Source of the DNA: Ipomoea triloba
Lineage: Eukaryota > Streptophyta > Magnoliopsida > Solanales > Convolvulaceae
Direction of reading: 5' to 3'
Assembly (NCBI RefSeq): GCF_003576645.1
Contig: NC_044918.1
Span: forward strand, 28,739,991-28,803,990
Length of the DNA stretch: 64,000 bases
Below the pieces are notes generated by a model. That model did no database searches and was not told where the DNA came from. It was given only the letters and a program-made list of their open reading frames with translations. This document shows positions 49,901 to 59,899 of the stretch, piece after piece (position 1 is the stretch's first letter; the number at the start of each line of letters is the position of its first letter). The position numbers and the translations under genes are program-made.

Positions 49901-52900
49901 AAAGACTGAATCCAATCAATTAGCTGGTCTAACACATGGTTTTATAAACTTATATGTTCCCTCTTATTTTTTTTCAATGTGGGACTCTTAACAATGGTGA
50001 TTACTTAAAATATTTGTGGTCTTGTAGGCTGTGGCTGTTCTTTCATCACTGGTTGATGTTGTCCCTCAAAGAGCTGTGTTAGCTGAAACTGGTGAAGAGC
50101 TAAATGCTGATAAAGTAGAATTGAACACCCTTCTTTCTGTCAAGACTGGAGAAATGGTACCAATTGATGGAATTGTTGTTGAAGGGGAATGCGAAGTAGA
50201 TGAAAAAACTTTGACTGGTGAACCCTTTCCTGTTGCAAAGCAGAAGGACTCAACCGTTTGGGCTGGCACAATCAATCTTAATGGTAACTTAATTGGAATC
50301 TCCTTCATCCTTTGCTTCCTTAGTTTTAGTTGGTGCTTTCAACTTCTTACTAGCAAAACCAGCTTGGTTGGCGTGGGTGGCCATGAAGTCGTGAACTCGA
50401 AGAGCCTCTTGTATAGAAAAACCAATAAAGCTAGCACTTTGCCCCTTAATTGGGCCGACTCGTTTGATTATGGTACGGACTTAAAAGTCCCTCCTATAGT
50501 TAGGACCGGCTCAGGACACCTTGTGGTCTAACTAAAAAACATGCCTCCTATAGTTAACTTCTTGATGACAATCAACTTAGGACACCTCGTGGTCTAACAA
50601 AAAAACGTGCCTCCTATAGTTAACTTCTTGTTGACAGTTTTTGATCATATTTCTTCAGGGTACATCAACATCAAGACTACTGCTGTAGCAAAGGATTGTG
50701 TTGTGGCTAGAATGGCAAAGCTTGTAGAAGATGCCCAAAACAATAAATCTAAAACCCAAAGATACATAGACAAGATTGCCAAGTACTACACACCAGGTTA
50801 GCACAGGTTGGCTATTGTTATACGTTGGAAATTGTTAAGGGAATTAAGAAAAAGAAGATAAATGACAGCAGAAAGTAGACAATATAATGCCATATATGTT
50901 TCTTTTCCCATCTTTTTTGTCCTAAGAAATGTTGTAAAAATCGGCCTAGGCGGCTGCCTAGGCGCTAAGCACCCCTAGGCCGAGAGGATTTCATCCGTAA
51001 GTGCCTTTTAGTCGGCCAACTTGGCCGAGTGTTTTTTTTCAGGTTTAAGACGACTACACATTATTATTGTTATTTTACTTAGCCGTCTAAGCACCCTAGG
51101 CGCCGGGCGCTCTTAACCGCCCGACTAGCGCCTAGCACCTTCTGCAACCTTGGTTCTAAGTAAGGTTTTATAAGTTCCATGACAGTCAATGTGCCACCTT
51201 CATTGTAAGAAAAATCCCAAAAACATTGAAATATGTTAACTTGTTGTACATTGCAGTTATAGTGGTTATTTCAGCTTCTCTGGCAATAGTTCCTGCTTCA
51301 CTCAGACTTGACAATCGAAACGAATGGTACCGCTTGGCTTTGGTTACCTTGGTGACTGCCTGTCCTTGTGCACTTGTTCTATCTACTCCCATTGCCATGT
51401 TCTGTGCACTTTCGAAGGCGGCGACTTTAGGTCTTTTGTTTAAAGGGGCAGAATACCTTGAAACTCTTGCTAAGATAAAGGTCATGGCTTTTGACAAAAC
51501 AGGGACAGTAACAAGGGGCCAATTTACAGTCACACACTTCAAGACTCTTATGGATGGTTTAAGCCACAATACATTGCTTTACTGGTAATAATGCCCTCAA
51601 CTTAATTGGTGAAAAAAGAGATGAAAACTTTTTTTTCAGGAAAGTATTAAATTCCATAATGGTTTTTTCAGGGTTTCAAGCATTGAGAGTAAGTCTAGTC
51701 ATCCAATGGCTACTGCTGTGATAGACTATGCATATTCTCATTCAGTTGAGCCCATGGGAGAGAGTGTGGAGGGATTTCAGAATTTTCCTGGAGAGGGAAT
51801 TTATGGAAGAATAGATGGGAGGGAAATCTACATAGGAAACAAGAAAATATCTTCAAGAGCAGGATGCACTACAGGTGAGAGGAAGCTTTACCTTTTCTGC
51901 AAGCATAGATTACAATATGAGCACAGTCAAGACAATATATGACTAGAAATCTAGAATAAATCATTTAGTTTTCAAGTTAGGCGCCTAGTTGGCCGGTTGA
52001 CTAAAAGCCGTCTAGGGCTGAAATCGCCTAGGCCTAGGAGCGCCTAGGTAACCTCCTAGGCCGAATTTTATAACACTAGTTGCGCTTTTGGTGTGAGCTA
52101 TAGTTTTTGGCGTAGTGGAAAGCAATTGATCCTAATAAGTGGTATCAAAGCCAGATCACGGGTTTAAGCCCCAACAAAAAAGCTGATGGAGGAAATAAAG
52201 TTGTGCTTTCACTGTAAGCTATAACTTCTGGTGTAGTCGTAAGCTCTTGATTCTAACATGTTTTATACCTATGAACTTAGTTCCAGAGCTTTGTGATGAC
52301 ACTATAGAAGGCAAGTCCATGAGTTATGTGTTTCTGGGGTCATCTCCTGCTGGATGCTTTAGCCTGTCTGATGTTTGCCGAGGAGGTGTACAAGAAGCAC
52401 TTGAAGAGCTAAACTCAATGGGCATCCAAACTGTAATGCTCACAGGAGACTGCTACACAGCTGCAAATCATGCACAAGATCAAGTAAGCATCCAGAAATT
52501 AAACCTTCTAAATATGGTTAATGTTATATATGATGCAGATTTAAGTCATTATTATTTCACAATATGTGCAGTTAGGTGGTGCATTTGAGGCTTTTCATGC
52601 AGAACTCCTCCCGGAAGAAAAGGCGAGATACATCAGAGGCTTTCAGAAAGAAGCAGCAACAGCGATGATAGGGGACGGTGTGAATGATGCTCCTGCATTA
52701 GCCACAGCTGATATTGGCATCTCGATGGGTGTTTCTGGATCCGCGCTTGCCATGGAAACAGGCCATATCATCCTCATGACCAACGACGTTGGAAGGATAC
52801 CGATGGCCGTTCAACTTGCAAGACGGGTTGGAAGGAAAATCGTTGAGAACATGATTTTGTCTGTCACTATGAAGGCTGCTGTATTGGCATTGGCTGTTGC

Positions 52901-53845
52901 AGGTTATCCTCTCGTCTGGGCTGCCGTGGTTTCTGATGTTGGATCCTGCTTGATTGTAATCTTTAACAGTATGCTACTTCTTCAAGGATCAAGATCAACC
53001 ATATCTGGACCTCAAAACTCCTGCAAATCATCTCATTCTTGCCAGCAGCCCTGCTGCCCTAGTACAGAAAATTTGCAAAACACATGTAAGTCTTGAATCT
53101 TCTGCTTATATAGGATAGGAACACCCTCAAATTAAAGATGTCAATCTTGTCATCCTTCCCCGCCATCACATTTTCAAGAGGCAAGGTGCTGGATTTGCCC
53201 CTTCACCGGCTCCGCCCAAGCCACTAATTGCTAGACTTGGCCCTTTACTAGTTTTAACTGCACGGTTTTTGCTGTTGTTGGGACTCGAACTGGCTCTAAT
53301 ACCACTTGTTAGGATCAAGTGCTTATTACTACGCCAAAAACTATAACTAGTAGCAAAAGGCACAACTTTATTTCCTGACAGCCATCACATTTTCGAGAGG
53401 CAGGGTGTTAGACTTGACCCTTTACCGGCCTCTACCCAACACTTATGGATGTGACCATGTAGGCACAGCCTCAAATTAAAGATGTCAATCTTGTTATCCT
53501 CACTACTCAACTTATGGGTGTGGCCATGTAGGTGACAGCATTTGTGAAAGCACTTCAGATTTGGAAGAGCCATTGTTGACATCACAGAATCATTGCCATG
53601 CCAACCATTCCACAAATCACTGCAACAGCCTTAACAAAGATGATAAAGGAACAAAACCATGTTGCAAATCTCAACGAATCGATCAGGCGTGCAGTCCAGA
53701 ATTTACTACAGGTAATGTGGAGTGTGCTGCTATTGATGCATCATGCAAGGCGCGACAAGTTGGTTGTTGCCAGAGCTTTAGGAAAGAATGTTGTTCTAAA
53801 AGCAGTCAATTTGGAGGATGCTTATCAGAAATTCTTATTGAATAA
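46935..53845 (+). CDS. HMA: Heavy-metal P1B-type ATPase (HMA2/3/4 clade), copy B
   Basis: Tandem paralogue of copy A, 4 kb downstream, same strand; predicted Zn2+/Cd2+ exporter. Coding exons: 46935-47142, 47973-48233, 49620-49717, 50028-50283, 50659-50796, 51257-51584, 51672-51874, 52281-52483, 52572-53085, 53532-53845; GT-AG throughout, 840 aa. Motifs: GICCSSE (Cys25, Cys26, Glu29), TGE at 252-254 followed by Pro, CPC at 356-358, DKTGT with Asp400, HP at 440-441, TGDC at 552-555, GDGVND at 599-604. Exons 3-8 have exactly the lengths of copy A. The tail has Cys pairs ([18 protein letters not shown]) and few His. Unlike copy A, the tail is split by intron 9; reading through it stops at 53096, giving a 739-aa form without most of the tail. 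Stop followed by AATAAATAAA. Copy B introns are much shorter than those of copy A. Confidence 0.95.
48262..48648. mobile_element. GTCTCAC foldback MITE in HMA-B intron 2
   Basis: AGTCTCACATATCCTTATTC at the left and GTAAGACGGTCTCACACAAA at the right, with AATACTTTTAAATC/AAGTATTACATTTTC arms. An extra inner GACAGTCTCACACAAG suggests a partly duplicated or nested copy. Confidence 0.65.
48650..49095. mobile_element. Long-TIR MITE in HMA-B intron 2
   Basis: The left arm (TCAATTAGGTACCTAAACTT, TTAGTGACTTGTGATAGCAG) is inverted at the right (CATGCTATCACAGGTCACTA, AGGTACGTAATTGACTTTTC). Centre GC-rich with GGCGACCAG. Same family as the element in HMA-A intron 2. Confidence 0.75.
49870..49993. repeat. 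Dispersed repeat shared with 59776-59896
   Basis: GGCTATAATGCACATGGGCC to CAATGTGGGACTCTTAACA, about 122 bp, recurs at 59776-59896 in the first intron of the downstream gene, same orientation on the plus strand, with few substitutions. Family unknown. Confidence 0.8.
50387..50620. repeat. Dispersed repeat (CCTATAGTTAG / GTGGTCTAAC) in HMA-B intron 4
   Basis: CTCTTGTATAGAAAAACCAA, CCCCTTAATTGGGCCG, CTCCTATAGTTAGGACCGGC and ACACCTTGTGGTCTAAC match 25495-25665 and partly 8660-8900. The 3' portion is repeated once more at 50540-50620. It may be a SINE-like family. Confidence 0.6.
50927..51152. mobile_element. CCTAGGCG-family hAT-type MITE in HMA-B intron 5
   Basis: Termini ATGTTGTAAAAATCGG and CTGCAACCTTG; 8-bp flanks GTCCTAAG and GTTCTAAG differ by one base, a diverged target duplication. 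226 bp, GCCTAGGCG-rich ends. Confidence 0.75.
51976..52078. mobile_element. Short CCTAGGCG-family fragment in HMA-B intron 7
   Basis: GGCGCCTAGTTGGCCGG to CCTAGGCCGAATTTTATAACA. It retains one terminus (complement TGTTATAAAATTCGG) and appears truncated. Confidence 0.55.
52085..52260 (+). mobile_element. TRIM remnant with primer-binding site in HMA-B intron 7
   Basis: TTTTTGGCGTAGTGGAAAGC..GATCCTAATA is an LTR 3' end, followed by TGGTATCAAAGCC, complementary to the initiator-tRNA 3' end used as primer by many plant LTR elements. A second LTR end (GGTGTAGTCGTAAGCTCTTG..TTCTAACA) comes at 52200-52259. The two ends enclose only a few tens of bases of interior. Confidence 0.65.
53155..53441 (-). 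mobile_element. TRIM element forming most of HMA-B intron 9
   Basis: Reverse orientation. 53307-53441 is a 135-bp LTR (complement starts TGTTGGGTAGAGG and ends GATCCTAACA). Just left of it, GGCTCTAATACCA is the complement of the primer-binding site. About 60 bases further left another partial LTR (GAGGCAAGGTGCTGG..CCGCCCAA) begins. The element is flanked by a direct repeat of exon-adjacent sequence (see findings). Confidence 0.7.
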
Positions 53846-54804
53846 ATAAAAATAATTTGTGATTTTTAGAGCTACAAAATAAAAAGATGTGAAATTGTTG
53901 AACTTGAGTTTACAACCTGAAACTGGTAAACATGGTTATTTAGGAGTATTGCAATGTAATGACTGTATATATGTTATTGATTGTACTGGTACTCAGAAAT
54001 GAAAATATTTTCCATTGGTTTGCCATCATTGGGCTTGGGAAATGGGAATTCAAAATTGTTTATATATCAACCTTTTCTTTTCTTGTAAAGCCTGAAGGAA
54101 AAAGAAAAAGTCAAGAGGTAAAATTCAGCATGGAGAGGGACATTGTGAGTTTGTCATTGGTCAAACCAAATTTTTCTTCTTTGTTTATTTTCTTTAGTAT
54201 TTTTTTCTTAATTTTAAATTTGACTTTTTGGGTTTAATAGTACTTTTAACGCAGTTTCTAAATATATAAATTTTGTATACTAATACTAAACTTAATGTTA
54301 TGAAAAATTAGATTAAAAATAACTTTAGTCAAACCTCATTAACCAAACCAGACACATAAAATAGGACAGAGGGAGGATTATGTAAGTAAAAGTTTCATAG
54401 TACCTGAGAGGGTTTCACATCCCATAAACCAAATAAGCACATAGATAATGTTACATAGAATAAATTTGTTTTTTTATATCAAAATGAACCTGTAATCTAC
54501 GAGTTTAGAAAAAGAAATAATTGAATCAAAGTGCTGCACCATGACATCAACATGGCGCTTGAAGAGTTCAAATAGGATATGCCCATCCCTAGAGTGTAGC
54601 GTAATTTGGAAGATAATTAAGCTAAAACACTAATACCTGCCTTGAAACTTGAAAGCTACAATGTCTAAATAGTTAAACTAAGTCTGGGACCGTAAAACTG
54701 GGTAAGCAATCTTCTTTATGCACCTCGTGTCTCTGTAACCATTGTATTGCGCCACTTATTCTTACACTGCAGAATTTCTAGGACACCAGTATATGTAAAT
54801 TTGG
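53846..54804. other. Convergent intergenic region
   Basis: 3' flanks of HMA-B (plus) and the TIGR01589 gene (minus) face each other. 54155-54378 is a relative of the Mariner-like MITE at 23629-23890 (GTCATTGGTCAAACC, GACAGAGGGAGG). No gene seen. Confidence 0.6.
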
Positions 54805-57800
54805 CTAGGGATTTTCCTCGTCCGATTGAGTTCCTGTTGGCTCTTGGCTGGGGATGGAATCAACGAAGAACTCGTCTACTACAACAAAGACAAACAAATA
54901 TAGCAATACCAATTAGCTGAAATTTCAGACAGAAGCATCATGAGCCACTAGTTTTGGTCACTTGATCAATTGAACTACAACTTGTGAGGGAGGGCTAATG
55001 CTATTTTTTGGATGGGCGCAAAGTAGAGGGGAAACAAAATAAAGAGAAAAGAGTGCCCATCTTATCAACCCTTTCACTAAGTACCTTGTGATTTGATGGC
55101 ATCACTGTTACCCTTCCAAACAGAAGGTCAGAAGCATTGGTATATTATGTGGAACAGTTACTATAGATAGGTTAGATCGTAGTCATTAAAAAAAAAAAAA
55201 AATCTTATCAACCCGTTCACCTTCAAAGTGGGAAGTAAATGAGAAAACTAACCCGCCCCTACATAAGCTTTTATCCCTCTCTTCCTCTCAACATGCACAT
55301 CACCTCCATTTCTCAATCCTCTCATTTTTTTCTTCTCATACAGACACAAAATTTCTCTCCATTTTCAGTTCCCTCCCATTTTCTTTCCTCTCACATTCTA
55401 CCCATCCAAACATGCATAAATTCAGACCTTGTTGCTAATCTGTTCAATGAAGAGTTTGGCAGGATACATGCTTGTGGTAGTGCATAATGAATGGTCAACT
55501 ATCTTCAAGAATAGTTGACGTTATTTTTTGGAGAAACAAGTAGCAAAGGCAAGAATTCTTAACAAAAACGTGTCAAATTGCTTTGTACATTCATTCTGTT
55601 GTTTAATAGAAATCATATGCAAGAATGGAACAGCTCTCACCTAAGTCATCTTGCTCTGGAGAGTCAAGTAGAATATCTGAATCAGAAGGCAAAAAGGGTG
55701 AGCCAGTGTCATTTCCAAGAGCTCCTAGATCTGCAAGTAGTATCAGGTAACAATTAACACTGATTACAATGGTTTAAACGGGATTACTACCAGGCATTTA
55801 AAACCTTTAAAAAGCCACTAATCATCATAGAGATGTCCTTGACAAGGCCAGAACATTAAAATGGTTGTGGTACAGAAAATCAAGTGATGGATTAGCATTG
55901 TAAAACAAGAGCACAAGCCAACATCAAAATTTCCCTTGACCTCATCAAATATAAAGCTTAGATAGAAGCATATAATGTACAGCAAGTCTAAATATCAAGG
56001 TAGGACTTCTGACAGACTGACACAAAGGTTTCTGCTTGGCTTAAAATAAAAATAAACATAAAAAGTGTTACAATCTGCATTAATATTTTTTATCATCACC
56101 ATTCACCACCACCACAGTCATCACTATTACTATAATGGTTGCTGCTGTTATTGTTACTCTACCAAATTCTGTCTGTTATCAAAGGACTGAGAAAGATATG
56201 CAGTTAGCAACAAATTAAAATGTTTTAAGCAGAGACACCATATTCCAAAGTGAAATCAGGCATTGCTATACTACCATATAATAATTAGAAAAAGAATGCT
56301 CATCACTATAAGCACCATATCTTGCTTATAAATGACCATGGCAATGTGTGGTATCTTTATGGATTCTCCCAAGTTACCTCCCAAGTGTGGTAGATCTGCT
56401 GTTAGGTCTGAAAGACTGAAATTCCAAGGAATTTGAGACAAGGATCTGAGAAAATCTCTAGAATTTCCATCTCCATTATCAGTAGGAAGCTGTAATCCTA
56501 CTGAGCTAGCATCAGATGCAAATGCTGTATCAAGGGCAGATGCATCTACTCCCATCCCAGATATCTCTGCTGCAGTAAAGGGGAAATGACCACTGGAGGC
56601 CGCTTGGGTGGGGCTTACAGGCATATCTGGCATTGATGAAATGGCATTACTTGGTGGAGCAGCTGCTGATACATCTGACGCACTGGTTTCCATCACCATA
56701 CTGCAATAAAGAATGAATGTATAGAAGAACATCATTTGCCAGACCTGTAATATAAGTGTTCTAATGCAATAGCAAGAAAAGTCCCCCCCCCCCAAAAAAA
56801 AAAGATAGTATAAAAAAACTAGGTAGGTTTGGAGATATGTTTAATTTCAAAAGACAAACCAACAACTATCTTGTTTTTCAGACTAAAATAAGTGGCAAAT
56901 TTTAGTAGCATCCCGCGATTCCAAGTTCAATTGGTACTACATATAATTAAACCACATACGGAGGTTCTAGGTTCCAAACAGATTGCCATAACATGATGAG
57001 TAGATGGTTACAAGTAATGAAAAGTGTACATGCTCAAGAAAAGAAAATAGATGGTTACTGGTTAGAACCTGCACATCTTGAGCATTGTGCCAGTATCCAG
57101 CAAGGCAAATCAGACAACACGACACTAAAGAAGATATAGCAGAAGAAAACAGGACCAATGGATCAATTATGGTTGTTTTTTTGTGGGTTTCGTGATGAAC
57201 TCAGAATCAAAGAAGGCCTGAAGAACAATGTATTCTTACTCATTTCCAGAATTCATCCGCATTGGATGGAAGTTGCTTGGCGCAGGAACGCCATTGACCA
57301 CATGGCAGCTTGATATGCCCATTGAATCTACATGAGGAGGTTGACCTGTAGCTGGAACTGGAGGTTGTTGCAGGACAGGATATCCCATGGGTAAATTGTT
57401 GACTGCACTGAAAATAAAAGTCACTGAATAACAACAGAATAGACAGCAACCCATGCTTCACAAGTATGTAATATGTAGTATGAACTTTGTGTGACAGTAA
57501 CTTTTTTTTTTGTATGGCATTATCATCTCCCATTGTATTCTTGGAAGTGATGAAGTCATCCAATATAAGGGTAACTAATATCAGCCTAACATTGACCTCT
57601 CCAATATAAGGGTAACTAATGTCAGCCTAACATTGACCTCTCCAATGAGACTGCCATTCAACCCCCAGTGAAGGTTATTATATATCCATGACTCCATTCA
57701 AGTCCAACAGTCCAGTATATAACTATATATTTTAAGATGTGAGATAGAAATGCAGAAATGCTTGTGCATTAATATACATCAAATTCAATTATCAATAGAA

Positions 57801-58796
57801 CATCCACAAGCACAGGATAATAATACTAAATACTAAACCATGTCACCAAAATACTACAAGTAATATAAAACAAAAATACTTTTTTGCCAAAAACAAAATA
57901 AGAAAAAATTGATTTGGGTTAGATAGAGTTCCAGAAGATTTGTCTTTGATGTTCAAGTACACAGTTACACTGATCATTTAGAAGATAATAATGACTTAAG
58001 TTTACCTGGCATGGTATTAATCCCATTTTGCAATGGAGCTAATGGAACCTTAGGGGGTACTGGATATTTCATTAGATGATACTGATTCTCAAGCAAGTGA
58101 TTGAACAATATGATTTGTTTCTTCAGTTTCAATCTTATGTAGTAGGCCCGAAAAAAATCAGCATTTTCTTCTTCCAACTTTTGCCAAACTGTACATAGAA
58201 GTAAAATATATTATGAAAACTACAAATGAAAAGCCCAACATGAAAATTATCTGATCACCTAAAGTGATCACATGATAACAGTATGGTGATAAGACAGCAG
58301 AAATAAAAGTATTGCAGCCGAGGCATAGCACATTGACAACCAACCATGAACAACTTCTATACCTAGCAAAATGATACTTACCTAGAGTTGTAAATCCAGG
58401 GTCTATCTTTGCACGGCTGAGAAGTGTTTTCACTACTTCATCTCTATTCATATACAACTGCAAACATCTCTCAATCAAGTTTTGAACCTACACCAACAAC
58501 AATTGTCATAGAAAGTCATATATAAAAGTTCACATAAGCTGTGAAGTTGCAAGAAATAATGGAAAGGAAGGTTAGAGGGAATCTAAAGGAGTGTTCTATC
58601 TTACAAGCTCAATATCTTCATGTGAAACTTTCCTGTTTCCGTTGCCAGTTGCAGAAACTGATCCTGAATCTGCAACAGGATTCTCTGTTTTATTGTTCAG
58701 TTGGTCATTTTGGGAATCATGTGAGACCTGCGTTGAAGGTTGTTTCTCTTGTGTTTTATGTGAGTCCTGCAAGTTCTTAACACAATGTTTCGACAT
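54805..58796 (-). CDS. Plant-specific protein with TIGR01589 / A_thal_3526 domain (unknown function)
   Basis: Minus strand. Coding exons in order: 58796-58605, 58487-58382, 58188-58006, 57402-57240, 56700-56378, 55730-55641, 54878-54805; all GT-AG, phases close, 376 aa. Residues about 58-150 are the conserved plant domain: EDIELVQNLIERCLQLYMN, TLLSRAKIDPGFTTLVWQKL, EEENADFFRAYYIRLKLKKQ. It is helical and charged; then comes a Pro/Met/Ser-rich middle and a conserved acidic C-terminus (FLRSLSQIPWNFSLSDLTAD, LLDSPEQDDL, DEFFVDSIP). No membrane segment, signal peptide or catalytic motif; probably soluble, role unknown. The start is the least certain point: the first in-frame ATG (58796) was taken, but an exon further upstream is possible. 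Confidence 0.9.
57560..57643. repeat. 42-bp tandem duplication in an intron
   Basis: AATATAAGGGTAACTAAT(A/G)TCAGCC to GACCTCTCC occurs twice in tandem with one mismatch, within the intron at 57403-58005. Confidence 0.9.
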
Positions 58797-59070
58797 GTAA
58801 AGTAGTTAAATTGGGAAACAGAATGTCTCCACACCAATTATTTGAAAGCAAATTTTGAATGTGCCACCATAAAGCAGAAGAAAAGCAGTAAAGCACCCAA
58901 TGAATGACAAGATAATTTAATTTAATAATATTGATGAAAACAAGGCCGGAAATATGGTTTCTAGCCAAAATTTAAAATCGACTTCACTAAGCACAATATT
59001 CAAGTATATATAATCAAATGTATTTAAAGCAAACTATTTCCATGTAATTTCAAATACTTGAAGATAAGTT

Positions 59071-59102
<32 letters not shown>

Positions 59103-59103
<1 letters not shown>

Positions 59104-59750
59104 GGGCAAGATCTGGTGCGGCTACTGCTTCCTGTGCGGTCGTGCAACTTTGCACCACTATGTATGCACAAATGCACTACCACATGTTCAGAAATGCACC
59201 CCTCAGCATCACTTAGTTTGTAAAATGCACCACATCCTAGTGCATTTATGAGCACATGGTGGTGCATTTGTGCATACATAGTGGTGCAAAGCCGCACGGC
59301 CACACAGGAAGTAGTAGCCGCATATGAACCAACTTCTATAGAAATTGGTTCATATGCGATGTTGGTCTACCGTGCGGTTGTGGAGACATGTTAGAACGGT
59401 AGGATGAGCTCAGATCAGACGGATGGAAATCAATACAGATGAGAAAAAACGCGAGGACAATTTTGTAATTTTGTTGACAATGTATGTTTTGGTGGTGCAC
59501 TAAATGCTGCTGAGTGGTGCACTTATGAGTGCTCTGTGGTGCACTACCAAAGTGGCTGAAAATCAATTAAAGGGGAAAAAATGCGGTGGCATTTTTGTAA
59601 TTTTGTGCACCATGTATATTTCGGCACTAAGTGCTAGTGTGTGGTGCACTTATGAGTGAATTGTGGTGAAAACCTTGTTGGGTGGTGCAATACTAAGTAC
59701 ACAACAATTCACTCATAGGTGCACCACATAGATGTGTATATATATATATT
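59103..59750. mobile_element. TCTGGTGCG foldback element in the 5' intron
   Basis: 59115-59325 is a long palindrome: CTGGTGCGGCTACTGCTTCC is mirrored by GGAAGTAGTAGCCGCAT, and TTTGCACCACTATGTATGCA by TGCATACATAGTGGTGCAAA. A tail (59340-59740) rich in GTGGTGCAC and ACTTATGAGTG follows. It starts right after (TA)n at 59079-59102, and another TATATA tract closes it at 59735. Confidence 0.7.
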
Positions 59751-59775
59751 ATATTATATTTTTTACTCATTTTTG

Positions 59776-59896
59776 GGCTATAATGTACATGGGCCAAACC
59801 ATACTAAAGGATTGAATCCAATCAATTAGTTGGTTTAACCCATAGTTTTATAAACCCATATGTTTTCTCTTATTTTTCCAATGTGGGACTCTTAAC
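59776..59896. repeat. Dispersed repeat shared with HMA-B intron 3
   Basis: Second copy of the segment at 49870-49993 (see there). Confidence 0.8.
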
Positions 59897-59899
59897 ACA

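Noticed and set aside
50031..50531. Uninterrupted frame extending HMA-B exon 4 past its donor
   Set aside because: Residues after 50283 do not match the family, while exon 5 resumes the conserved sequence exactly; the extension is intron.
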